64,000 nt of DNA from CAWDMW01 sp963803575. Lineage in GTDB: Bacteria; Pseudomonadota; Alphaproteobacteria; Rickettsiales; UBA998. The notes under the pieces are model-generated. The model saw only the letters and a list, made by a program, of their open reading frames with translations, ran no database searches and had not been told where the DNA came from. The DNA is taken from the NCBI GenBank assembly GCA_963803575.1, contig CAWDMW010000002.1, positions 744,001 to 808,000 of the forward strand, read 5' to 3'. Below are positions 25,420 through 34,064 of this stretch, piece after piece; positions within the stretch are counted from its first letter, which is position 1; every line of letters begins with the position of its first letter. The position numbers were made by a program, and so were the translations under genes.

Positions 25420-25985
25420 TTTTTGTATAACTGAAAGACTATCAGATTGATTTTGCTATGTCTATTATTGAATCTAAATTCACATTCTTTTAGGTGAAGA
25501 TAAAACTTATCATCGGTAAGCCCATTAAATTTTGCGAGCCGTCTTTTAGCAAAGCTCCAAAAAGATTCAATGCCATTTACATGGGATTTCCCCCGTACAA
25601 ATTCATCTTTTGAATGGAACACTCGATGATGCGTATAACCATTTAATACCAAGCCATCATAGGCTTTCCAGCCATCTGTATGGATGGATGGATGATCCTT
25701 CAAGAATTTTCCCTTGAATAATAGGCATTAATTGCTCTTTGGAACAGTTTTTCACTACTTCTACGTAAACGTTTCCATCTCTTTTAAGCAGACCAAAAAC
25801 TGGGGTTTTTCCTGCTGCTCCACGCCCTATTTTACCACGCACACGCTTTGCGCCAAAATAGGACTCATCCAGTTCAAATTCACCTGCTGCACTTCTTTGG
25901 ACTGGGAGGCCATCACTAGCTATAGCTTCTCTGAACAGGTTGAAATAACGATTAACCGTATTGCGATTAATGCCCGTTACTGCAT
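25404..25985 (-). pseudogene. IS1595/ISXO2-like transposase, truncated and frameshifted
   Basis: Read on the minus strand, the fragment begins near 25985 with AVTGINRNTVNRYFNLFREA. ELDESYFGAKRVRGKIGRGA follows (first catalytic Asp), then VFGLLKRDGNVYVEV. After a frame change comes IHTDGWKAYDGLVLNGYTHH (second Asp) and HVNGIESFWSFAKRRLAKFN (Glu). These are ISXO2-like transposase motifs. The N-terminal zinc-ribbon part is missing where the sequence joins a virD4 fragment. The frame change falls at a tetranucleotide repeat (ATGG three times, about 25680-25694), where loss of one unit would restore the frame. The gene is inactive. Confidence 0.85.
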
Positions 25986-25988
25986 CAC

Positions 25989-27026
25989 CATCAGCAGGCG
26001 GAACGTGAGGCGTTCATTACCGAATTTCGTACGCGCTGTCGGGAACTCTCCACACAGCTCATGATGAATGACCAAAGCAACATGGCAACCAGCTTTCTCA
26101 AAGGTGCTTACAATGCGTTGAAGCCTTTTAGCGCTGTCAGTAAATCCTATGCAGCGATGTCACATTCGACATTCTCTTTTGGGGAGATGAAGAATGGCAA
26201 CAGACCCGTTGCCGTGATCCTCATGATGGATTCTAGCCGCATGGGGCAAGGCGAGAAAATCATGGCGGCATTGCAATCATCCTGCCAGACGGAATGGCAG
26301 CGTCATCCCAATAAGCATGTATCTGTCTATTATGTGGGGGATAAAGCATTAAACGCAGAAATTTACAAATTGCCTCAGTTTTTTACGTGGGCGAGAGAGT
26401 TCTCGGTTCACCTCATCCTCTATATCCAGTCAATTAGCGCCTGTCGTGAGGTCTATGGCAAGGAATCTGTCGGCACATTCCTCGGGCAGTCCGATGTGGT
26501 GAGTTTCCTGCCCAAGCAGCGTAATCCAGAAATGCTGGAACTGGCAACGCTAGATCAGGAGATCAACACATTGCTGGATCGTCTGGTTGATGCCAGCAGT
26601 GCACGTGTAGTGCAAGCTTATGAGAAACGTATAGACGAGTTAGAACATAAAAAGCTATTATTGAGTGAAAAAGTAGCAAATGTAACCACGCCAAAGCACA
26701 GCTTTGAGGATTCACTTGAACACTCACTCACATTTTTAGCAAACCTTTACAAACTCTGGTGTTCAAGGCGGTTTACCCTACGTCGATTAATGCTAAAGCT
26801 GGTCTTTACGGGTACGTTGAACTATGACCCAAATCAGGGTTATCGAACACCAAAAACCACCATAACTTTCAATGACTTAGGGCGATATCTAACTAACCCA
26901 ATCAAGATGGTGCCCCAAGAAGGGCATAACTTGAACGCGGTATTTGCAGAATTAGCAGAGATTGAGGAACAACTCAAAACGTCTGATATTGATATTGTGC
27001 AAGTATTTGAGGAGTTGGGGCTATGA
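25989..27026 (+). pseudogene. Chimeric relic: virD4 fragment fused to serine-recombinase 3' end
   Basis: From about 25989 the frame encodes AEREAFITEFRTRCRELSTQ, then SNMATSFLKGAYNALKPFSA. This aligns with roughly residues 334-518 of the intact VirD4 at 50958. The Walker B Asp-Glu of the intact protein (VGDE) is VGDK here. At about 26541-26560 it switches to the recombinase C-terminus (EINTLLDRLVDASSARVVQA, YEKRIDELEHKKLLLSEK), matching about residues 397-518 of the recombinase at 54475. After the shared attachment sequence it ends in a 36-residue tail (QEGHNLNAVFAELAEIEEQL and onward) that belongs to the newer element. Both parts differ clearly from the intact copies, so this is an older related element, not a recent duplication. 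An ATG at 26061 could still be translated. Confidence 0.85.
26902..26916. repeat. Left attachment site (attL) of the mobilizable element
   Basis: TCAAGATGGTGCCCC at 26902-26916 is repeated exactly at 56015-56029. The last nine bases equal the 3' end of tRNA-Leu(UAA) read on the plus strand. To the left lies the relic of an older element, and to the right begins the intact one. Confidence 0.75.
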
Positions 27027-27487
27027 GCAAAACCACTCCGCTATTTCCATCACTAACGCGTCAATTTTTATTTGCATCTGATGGGAAGGACAAAAAGAAA
27101 CAAAAACGCTCTGTGCCTTTAACTATTCGTGTATCAGAGGAAGAAAAAGAGCAACTTAAGGAAGATGCTGGTGTCTTGGCGGTTAGCGCATACGTGCGAC
27201 AGAAGCTGTTTGGCGACATGGAAGCGTTACGTCCGCAGCGTTACCGTAAAAAGCAGAAAGAGCCTGCTGTCGATACGGTCGAACTAGCGCGATTACTGGG
27301 CATGTTTGGTCAGTCTGAACTGGCAACGTCAATGTTGGCGCTGTCTCTAGCTGCGACACAAGGGCATATGGATGTGACGTCTGAGATTGAAGATAAGATT
27401 GAATCAGCCTGTGAGGATATTGAAACGATCAAGATGGCGTTGATCTTGGCGCTAAATGTGAAACCACAGGGCAGCTCGCTGGCATGA
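27023..27487 (+). CDS. mobC: MobC-like relaxosome accessory protein
   Basis: This 154-aa protein has a basic N-terminus and a ribbon-helix-helix-like region (RSVPLTIRVSEEEKEQLKED, then AGVLAVSAYVRQKLFGD). This is the pattern of mobilization accessory proteins that bind oriT and guide the relaxase. A helical C-terminal half follows. Its start overlaps, as ATGA, the stop of the frame entering from the attachment site, and its stop overlaps the relaxase start in the same way (27484-27487). This packing implies translational coupling on both sides. Confidence 0.8.
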   Translation: MSKTTPLFPSLTRQFLFASDGKDKKKQKRSVPLTIRVSEEEKEQLKEDAGVLAVSAYVRQKLFGDMEALRPQRYRKKQKEPAVDTVELARLLGMFGQSELATSMLALSLAATQGHMDVTSEIEDKIESACEDIETIKMALILALNVKPQGSSLA

Positions 27488-30258
27488 TCCTGAATGGCAA
27501 TCAACGCGGCGGTGCTAAAGATTTAGCACTGCATTTGATGAAAGCAGAGAATGAGGTCGTAGAGCTTCATTCTCTGCGCAGCTTTATATCGCGTGATTTG
27601 ATGGGCGCGTTGAATGAAATCTATGCCGTATCACGCGGCACGAAGTGCCGCCAGTTTATGTATTCACTGTCACTCAATCCGCCAAAAGATGCAGATGTGT
27701 CCGTTGCCGAGTTTGAAGATGCGATTGAGAAAGCGGAACAACGACTTAATTTGCAAGGACAAGCACGAGCAGTAGTATTTCACGAAAAGAATGGGCGCAG
27801 GCATTGTCATGTGGTGTGGTCACGTATTGATTTAAAGATGATGACTGCACGTCAAATGTCACATGATCGTGAAAAGCTGACTACGCTGTCAAAGGAACTA
27901 TTCCTCCAACATAATTGGGAAATGCCAAGTGGCTTGAAGAATCGAAAAGACCGTGATCCTACCAATTATAATTTTGCTGAACATCAGCAAGCACAGCGTG
28001 CTGGTAAGAACGCCGCTGATATAAAGCGTGACTTTCAAGATGCATGGGAACAGTCTGACAGCCGCGCTACCTTCGAACATGCGCTGGCAGAGAAAGGCTA
28101 TTACCTCGCCCGTGGTGATACGGGGCGTTTCGTTGCGATGGATGAGCAAGGAGAAATCTACTCTGTACCCAAAATGTTAGCAAAAGGCATCAACACCAAA
28201 GACGTCCGCGCTCGTCTGGGTGATGAAGCAACATTGCCATCACTGGATCAAGTGCGCGCGATGTTAGCTGATAAGCAGAAGCAGAAACAAACGCAAACAC
28301 ATGAAACCGAGCCAGAGCAGAAAGCTGCAAAAACCGCTAAGCCGATAAAGACAGATATAACGCCTGAAAAAGCGATAGAGCTTGTAACGCGTTATCATGC
28401 GGCGTTCACGCCCAAGATGATGGAGCGCGTATTATATAAGTCAGTCAAGAATGCTGCCAAACGTAAAGCATTAGTGCAGGAAATGATGCAATCAAACCAT
28501 CTAATCAAGCTAGGGCAACGTGATGATGAAGATGTCTTCACCACGCAAGCCATGCGTGATTTAGAACAGAACATGAGTGATACAGCGCAAACGCTAGCAA
28601 ACACGTCATCTCACAAAATTAATGACCATGCAGTGCATCGCGCTATTTTCAATCTCAATGCCAAACTCTCGGCAGAAACTAATGGTGCAGCCAGTCTGAG
28701 TGATGAACAAATCAATACGCTTAAACATATGACACAGGACAAACAGCTTTCATTGGTTGTCGGTGTGGCAGGTGCGGGTAAAACTACCATCATAGCAGGT
28801 GCAAAGGAAGCGTATGAATCGCAAGGCTATCGCGTGCGTGGTGCCGCCCCATCGGGAATCGCCGCCGCAGGGTTGAAAGAGATAGGCATGAATGCGTCAA
28901 CGCTGCATTCATTAGAATATCGCATCAAGATTGCCAAGAAAATCATGGATGAGAATGATGGCAAGCCTTTATCCGTCAAACAACATAACTTCATTCAAAA
29001 TACGATGCTAACCAATAAAGATATTCTGATTGTCGATGAAGCAGGCATGTTCAGCGCGAAGCAAATGAATAACATCACTCAGTTGTGCCAAGAATCTGGC
29101 GCAAAGCTCGTGCTGGTGGGTGATCCTGAGCAATTACAGTCTATTGAAGCAGGTGCGGCGTTCCGCACGATATTAGAACGCAATGACTCTGCCACCATTA
29201 CCGAAGTACGACGACAGAAAACGCAGTGGCAGCGTGAAGTAACCATGCAGCTATCACACGGCAAGACCGCAGATGCGATACATGCTTATGATAAACAGGG
29301 GTGCATTAAGCGCACCAAATCCCGAAGCGCTGCACAGGCGCAACTGGTCAAAGATATGGTGGCGTCTTATCGCGCCGATCCAAATAAAAGCCGCCTTGTG
29401 CTGGCATATACAAAGGCGGATGTTGCAGAATTAAATGAGCGCATCAAAGCAGAAATGGTGAAGCTGGGCAAAGTCTCACATAATAATATCGAAACAACCG
29501 TTACTGTAAATGACGGTGACATTGAATATCAGGATAAAGCAGACTTCGCCATTGGTGACCGCATCATGTTCCGCAAGAACGACAAACAGCTCGGCGTGAT
29601 GAACGGTACGTTTGGCACATTGCGGCAAGCTGATGACGGTGTGTTCCATGTTGAACTGGATAATGGTCACATGGTCACGTTCTCGACTGAGGAATATAAC
29701 CATCTCCAACTTGGCTATGCCACGACGGTGCATAAGTCACAAGGTATGACCGTTGATGAATCCTACGTGCTGGCAACGCCGCATTTTGATCGTCATACGA
29801 CGTATGTTGCCATGTCGCGCCATAAGCAGCAGGTCAAGCTATACGCAAGTAAAGATGATTTCAAAAACCAGAACCAGCTTTACGCAAAGCTGGGCAAAAA
29901 CGGCGATGCACTCTCTAGTCTGGACTTTGCCGATCAGCAGCCTGAGCGAAAGAATATTCAGGACAAAAAACAGTCGCTAGCACAGCGCATTAAAAAATCA
30001 TGGCAGCGTTTGCGTGGCAAGCCGCATAAAACAGCTACGTTAGATGAAGTCAGGCAGCGAATGCAGGCACAGCAGAAGCAAAGCGACAAGCCTGATAATG
30101 TCTCTCATGCTACAAAACAGCCTGAACGAGAAAAACCAATGACGCAGCAAGACTTTGTGGCACTACGCGATGAATTTGTGAAGAAGGCGGTAAGCAGAAA
30201 GGGACAATTACAAGCGCCTCCACAACACCCTGATCATACACATTATTATGAGCGGTAG
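27484..30258 (+). CDS. Relaxase-helicase fusion (mobilization nuclease plus RecD-like helicase)
   Basis: This 924-aa protein opens with a relaxase/mobilization nuclease domain (MILNGNQRGGAKDLALHLMK, SRGTKCRQFMYSLSLNPP). The metal-binding motif is VVFHEKNGRRHCHVVWSRID (H100, H107, H109). From about residue 405 a superfamily 1 helicase follows, with Walker A GVAGAGKTT (about 427), Walker B ILIVDEAGM (about 517), GDPEQLQ, YATTVHKSQGMT (about 744) and YVAMSRHK. It should nick oriT and unwind the transferred strand. No tyrosine occurs before residue 47. H17 (ALHLMK) sits where Tyr would be expected, so a histidine nucleophile is possible, as known for pMV158 MobM. Confidence 0.92.
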   Translation: MILNGNQRGGAKDLALHLMKAENEVVELHSLRSFISRDLMGALNEIYAVSRGTKCRQFMYSLSLNPPKDADVSVAEFEDAIEKAEQRLNLQGQARAVVFHEKNGRRHCHVVWSRIDLKMMTARQMSHDREKLTTLSKELFLQHNWEMPSGLKNRKDRDPTNYNFAEHQQAQRAGKNAADIKRDFQDAWEQSDSRATFEHALAEKGYYLARGDTGRFVAMDEQGEIYSVPKMLAKGINTKDVRARLGDEATLPSLDQVRAMLADKQKQKQTQTHETEPEQKAAKTAKPIKTDITPEKAIELVTRYHAAFTPKMMERVLYKSVKNAAKRKALVQEMMQSNHLIKLGQRDDEDVFTTQAMRDLEQNMSDTAQTLANTSSHKINDHAVHRAIFNLNAKLSAETNGAASLSDEQINTLKHMTQDKQLSLVVGVAGAGKTTIIAGAKEAYESQGYRVRGAAPSGIAAAGLKEIGMNASTLHSLEYRIKIAKKIMDENDGKPLSVKQHNFIQNTMLTNKDILIVDEAGMFSAKQMNNITQLCQESGAKLVLVGDPEQLQSIEAGAAFRTILERNDSATITEVRRQKTQWQREVTMQLSHGKTADAIHAYDKQGCIKRTKSRSAAQAQLVKDMVASYRADPNKSRLVLAYTKADVAELNERIKAEMVKLGKVSHNNIETTVTVNDGDIEYQDKADFAIGDRIMFRKNDKQLGVMNGTFGTLRQADDGVFHVELDNGHMVTFSTEEYNHLQLGYATTVHKSQGMTVDESYVLATPHFDRHTTYVAMSRHKQQVKLYASKDDFKNQNQLYAKLGKNGDALSSLDFADQQPERKNIQDKKQSLAQRIKKSWQRLRGKPHKTATLDEVRQRMQAQQKQSDKPDNVSHATKQPEREKPMTQQDFVALRDEFVKKAVSRKGQLQAPPQHPDHTHYYER

Positions 30259-30319
30259 AAGAAAATGCTCTTGCACATATGATTTTTACATTTAGCAGAC
30301 ATTCTGTTATTGGGGTAAT

Positions 30320-31951
30320 ATGAAAACTTACAAAATTATCTCCTGCCTGCTTGTTATACTATACTGCCTCAGCACTGTGCCTACTGCTTCACAAGCACAG
30401 TCCTATAACAATAACGCATGGATGATGCGCCAACAGCAACAACAGCAACAGCGCGCTATGCAAGATCAGATGCGACGACAGCAACAGCAGCAGATGCGCG
30501 ATCAACAACAGCGACAACAAAGAGAACAGATGCGTCGCCAGCAGCAAAAAGCTCAGCAAATGCAACAAAAACGACAGCGCGACCTGCAACAAAAAAATCA
30601 ATTGCGTAACCAACAGAAGAAACAGCAACAGGGTCAAAAGCAGCAAGCGCAGCAGAGACAGCAAAAGTCATTACAAAAGCAAGAAGTTGATCAGCAAAGA
30701 AAAAACCAACTGAGGAATCAACAGCAGGTAAATAATAAGAGATTGCAGCAACAAGCTGCACAAAAGGCTATTTCTCAACAGTTGAAAAACCAAAAAACAA
30801 CAATCCAGAATCAACAAAAACAGCGAGACATTAAAAACAAGCTCCAAAAAATTAAAACAGATCAGAAAAACAAACGGTTAGCGCAAGATAAAAAAACAAA
30901 GGCAGATAAGGCGAAAAAAACCAAGCAACATACAGACGCACTTATCAAGGCTCAGCAACAACAAAAGTTATCACAGCAAAGTCAAGCCGAGGCAAAAGCG
31001 CTTGAAAAAACGCTACGACAGAAAACCCTTGTTAAGACACAGCAAGATAATTTGGTTAAAGCAAAATTAGCCAAGCTAAAAACAGCATCTAAGCCAACAG
31101 GCTGCTGTTGCTTTTCCCCTGAAACATTAGTTTTAACGGAAACAGGGGCGCGTTCAATCGTCTCATTAAAAGTGGGCGAGAACGTTTTTGCAAAAGATAT
31201 CAAAACTGGTGACGTCAGCCTCAAGCCTATAACACAAACAATAGTCACAGAGAACAAGCCGCTTTATCACGTCACTATTTTGACACACGATAATAATTCA
31301 GAAATTTTCAAGGTGACAGACAATCACCCCTTTTGGACGCAGCAATATGGATGGGTTGATGTTGCAGAATTAAAGGAAGGAATGATGCTGACAACGTATG
31401 AGGAACAAACGTCAGTGGTGCAGTCCATTATTCAAACCTCAATCATTGAGAATACTTACAATATTACCGTTGCGGACTACCATACATATTTTGCTGGTGT
31501 AAATAATACGTTGGTGCATAATTGTGATAATACATGTTATACAATCACTAAATCATCTGCTGATTTGAAAAAGCTAAAAACAACGGCATTGGGCGGTGTC
31601 GCAAAGTCAAGAATAAACCTATCTAATATCACACTCGATAACGGTAGAAAACGCGGATTAGAATATGCTTTAAATAAACATGGTCAGAATTCTAAATTTA
31701 CAACCAAAAGTAAGTTTCTCATCAGTGATGATGAGGTTAAAAAGATGCTTGCTATTAAAGAAGTTGCTAAGGTACCTTTGTATCAATTAAGGGCGGCTGA
31801 TGGCAGTAATCAAAAAAATAAATTTGTACGACAAGTTGACGCAGGAAAAGTAATAGGTGTCAATAAAAGAGGACAGGAAGTCAAAACTTTTACTGTTATA
31901 ACGGATGGCAAAGGTAATTTAATCAATACTTTTCCTGGTAAATTGAGGTAA
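30320..31951 (+). CDS. Secreted polymorphic toxin with Gln-rich stalk and HINT domain
   Basis: The 543-aa protein begins with a signal peptide (ISCLLVILYCLSTVPTASQA). A low-complexity Gln/Lys/Arg region spans about residues 30-255 and is predicted to be a long coiled coil. At residues 261-400 lies a pretoxin HINT domain: GCCCFSPETLVLTETGARSI at its start, VTDNHPFW in the middle, and ADYHTYFAGVNNTLVHNC at its end, with the autoprocessing His-Asn-Cys. The last about 142 residues form a separate C-terminal domain ending KTFTVITDGKGNLINTFPGK. That ending resembles RNase toxins of the barnase/EndoU/colicin (BECR) class. HINT domains release such toxins by self-cleavage. The toxin activity is inferred. 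Confidence 0.8.
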   Translation: MKTYKIISCLLVILYCLSTVPTASQAQSYNNNAWMMRQQQQQQQRAMQDQMRRQQQQQMRDQQQRQQREQMRRQQQKAQQMQQKRQRDLQQKNQLRNQQKKQQQGQKQQAQQRQQKSLQKQEVDQQRKNQLRNQQQVNNKRLQQQAAQKAISQQLKNQKTTIQNQQKQRDIKNKLQKIKTDQKNKRLAQDKKTKADKAKKTKQHTDALIKAQQQQKLSQQSQAEAKALEKTLRQKTLVKTQQDNLVKAKLAKLKTASKPTGCCCFSPETLVLTETGARSIVSLKVGENVFAKDIKTGDVSLKPITQTIVTENKPLYHVTILTHDNNSEIFKVTDNHPFWTQQYGWVDVAELKEGMMLTTYEEQTSVVQSIIQTSIIENTYNITVADYHTYFAGVNNTLVHNCDNTCYTITKSSADLKKLKTTALGGVAKSRINLSNITLDNGRKRGLEYALNKHGQNSKFTTKSKFLISDDEVKKMLAIKEVAKVPLYQLRAADGSNQKNKFVRQVDAGKVIGVNKRGQEVKTFTVITDGKGNLINTFPGKLR

Positions 31952-31957
31952 GAAGTA

Positions 31958-32353
31958 ATGCAAGGGATATCGATTTATAAAAATAATAACACACTATTCT
32001 ATCACACATTTCATAAAGACAATGGAAAATATTTAGAAAGAGAAAATGAAAAAGAGAAATTTTTGGTATTATATGAAGTTGATGACTGCAGTCCTTCCGA
32101 GTTCTCTGATGCAGCATCATTAAACCGATTAATTAATGATTTGAATATAACTATACAAGAAGCAACTCTTCTGAACGATATTCAGTCGGCAAACCACTTA
32201 AAAGAAATAGTAGTTCTTTGCAAAATGTGCCTTTGGAATATTGATAGTTTTATTTTAGTGCTATCCCCCTTTGAATACATTCCAAAAGAAGATTACTCTA
32301 AAGACTTGCCACAAAAATATAGAGAGAGCATTGCAAGTATTGGTCAGAAATAA
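31958..32353 (+). CDS. Candidate immunity protein for the HINT toxin (131 aa)
   Basis: This gene starts 6 bp after the toxin stop codon and its sequence matches nothing I know. It is acidic, soluble and helical (EKFLVLYEVDDCSPSEFSDA, ASLNRLINDLNITIQEATLL). Small acidic genes directly after a polymorphic toxin typically encode the cognate immunity protein that blocks the C-terminal toxin domain in the cytoplasm. Position, spacing and charge support that role. Base composition is more AT-rich than the relaxase upstream, as is common for toxin/immunity cassettes. Confidence 0.65.
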   Translation: MQGISIYKNNNTLFYHTFHKDNGKYLERENEKEKFLVLYEVDDCSPSEFSDAASLNRLINDLNITIQEATLLNDIQSANHLKEIVVLCKMCLWNIDSFILVLSPFEYIPKEDYSKDLPQKYRESIASIGQK

Positions 32354-32364
32354 ATACTTTTCTT

Positions 32365-32694
32365 TTAATACCGCCGTCTAACAGGCTTACCATATGAGTC
32401 AATCTCACCATTCATAAAACGTTGCAAGGAGTTGTCTTTTGGTTTTGTGCATTTTTGTAAGTCAGTGCTTTTTTGGATAAGGCGGTTTGCAGCGGTTGTA
32501 AAATTACTCAACAACTCATGCCCATCCGTATAACTCAAATAACGTTGTTTCTCGGTTGATGCGCCGATAGCACTCTTGAACAACGTCATTCCATCTCCCA
32601 TCATGGTACTTGCACCGCCACCACGTAGCCCATCTAAAAAGCAGCCGCAGAAATCTGTGCTTGATGTCGTTATGTTTTCATACACGCATTCCAA
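32365..32694 (-). CDS. Hypothetical protein (109 aa)
   Basis: The function is unknown. The start overlaps the end of the upstream 463-aa secreted-protein gene by 25 bp, so it is probably translated from the same transcript. The N-terminal part is Cys- and Gly-rich (STDFCGCFLDGLRGGGAST) and the C-terminal part is helical and basic (HELLSNFTTAANRLIQKSTD). No signal peptide is seen. It converges on the immunity gene with an 11-bp gap. Part of it could be a displaced 3' end of the 463-aa gene, though I see no clear frameshift. Confidence 0.55.
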   Translation of the reverse strand: MECVYENITTSSTDFCGCFLDGLRGGGASTMMGDGMTLFKSAIGASTEKQRYLSYTDGHELLSNFTTAANRLIQKSTDLQKCTKPKDNSLQRFMNGEIDSYGKPVRRRY

Positions 32695-34061
32695 TATGGC
32701 TCTGATACTGTGTTATATGGCGGTGCAGTCTCTGCAAAGTTCACTATATTACTGACAAGTGCAGTGATTTCTTTGTCTTCGCAATCATAACGTTTGACCA
32801 GATTTCCTGCATCTGTTGAAACACCAAACTGAATGTCGTCACTTCTCCTAATACGGTCATTCATATGCATATTTAAAAGCTTATTATCGGCCTGCTGCAT
32901 TGTTTGTGCGCCACCAAACAGTTTATACATAGGATTATCTGATAATTTAACCTGATATTTTTTTGCGTAGTTTAAATACGCATTTGATGGAGGTGTGGCT
33001 TCTACATAATCTGTTACTGTGCGAATGTCAGCTTTATCAATGACGTGAGAACACCATCCTTGCATTTCTTTTAAAATATGCTCTCCCATTACAGCGGTAA
33101 TAGCATAGTCATTTTTTGTTAAAAGCGTATCATGAGCAAAGCTATTGAAATTTTGAGCATAATTAAATGAGTCGCTTGCAATATTCCTATTGAGAAATGA
33201 AAAGTTTTGGTTCGTTTTCTGGATTTTTACTTGCGCTTTTTCGGCTGCTAATTCTGTTTCATAATCATCCAAAAATGCTTTTGCAGGTTTAAACTCAGAC
33301 TTTATTTTTTCTAGCCGTGATAAAGCATTCGCTCCATCATTTGCCTCATCTTGTAGATTAATCATGGCTAAATAATAGTCAGCCGCAGGATATGATGAAG
33401 ATAACGCATTTTGCAGATAAATGCGTGCTTCGTCATAGACGCCTGAAACGTAGAGAACCCGTCCAAGTTGAAAGTTATATCTTGAGTTTGTGTCGTTACT
33501 CGCTACGGCATCAATACATGCATCCAACGCTTGATCTACATTAAGCTGGCTATCTGAAACACCATAGATGTTAGCTTCTTTTCTATGATCATTAGGGTGT
33601 GCCGCGAGAGCATCACACTGATTATTTGCTGATACGGTAGAAGCTGCGGGTGATAAATTTGTTATTGGTGCGTGACTAGCATTTGTGCTGTGCGCAGATT
33701 GGATATCATTTTTAATATCGTGCAAAAGCCAGTTATTGCTTTTTTCTGCCATTCCTTTGTAAACGGTTTGATTGTTAATCTGACCATCTATCAGAATTTC
33801 AGTAACTTGGTTGGAACATTCAAACCCCAGAGCAGCTTGTATAAGCCCCAAATTTTCTTGCAATGCTATTTTATCACCTGTGAAAGCATTTGAATTATCA
33901 GCTTTAACGCTGACTTTCATCAATGAATTACAGTTGATCGGGCTTGAAACATAAGCCTGAACACCATTTTGTTTGGCAGTGAGAACTTGCTCTGATGAAA
34001 AAGCAGTAACAGGAGAGAGCATTACTAGCGATGAGGCAAGAAAAGCGGAACGTAATTTCAT
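32670..34061 (-). CDS. Secreted TPR/Sel1-like protein (463 aa)
   Basis: A signal peptide (MKLRSAFLASSLVMLSPVTA) is followed by an N-terminal domain with two cysteine-containing segments. A tetratricopeptide-like helical repeat region occupies about residues 165-260 (ALDACIDAVASNDTNSRYNF, QLGRVLYVSGVYDEARIYLQ, NALSSSYPAADYYLAMINLQ). The C-terminal region has no recognised domain. It should act in the periplasm or outside the cell. The lipoprotein gene lies 3 bp upstream, so the two are an operon. The TPR part suggests protein-protein contacts and nothing more specific. Confidence 0.72.
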   Translation of the reverse strand: MKLRSAFLASSLVMLSPVTAFSSEQVLTAKQNGVQAYVSSPINCNSLMKVSVKADNSNAFTGDKIALQENLGLIQAALGFECSNQVTEILIDGQINNQTVYKGMAEKSNNWLLHDIKNDIQSAHSTNASHAPITNLSPAASTVSANNQCDALAAHPNDHRKEANIYGVSDSQLNVDQALDACIDAVASNDTNSRYNFQLGRVLYVSGVYDEARIYLQNALSSSYPAADYYLAMINLQDEANDGANALSRLEKIKSEFKPAKAFLDDYETELAAEKAQVKIQKTNQNFSFLNRNIASDSFNYAQNFNSFAHDTLLTKNDYAITAVMGEHILKEMQGWCSHVIDKADIRTVTDYVEATPPSNAYLNYAKKYQVKLSDNPMYKLFGGAQTMQQADNKLLNMHMNDRIRRSDDIQFGVSTDAGNLVKRYDCEDKEITALVSNIVNFAETAPPYNTVSEPYWNACMKT

Positions 34062-34064
34062 AAT

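Noticed and set aside
30389..30761. Leu-rich and Ala/Val-rich minus-strand frames that look like membrane proteins
   Set aside because: They are the antisense of the CAG/CAA-rich stalk of the HINT toxin, where Gln codons become Leu codons.
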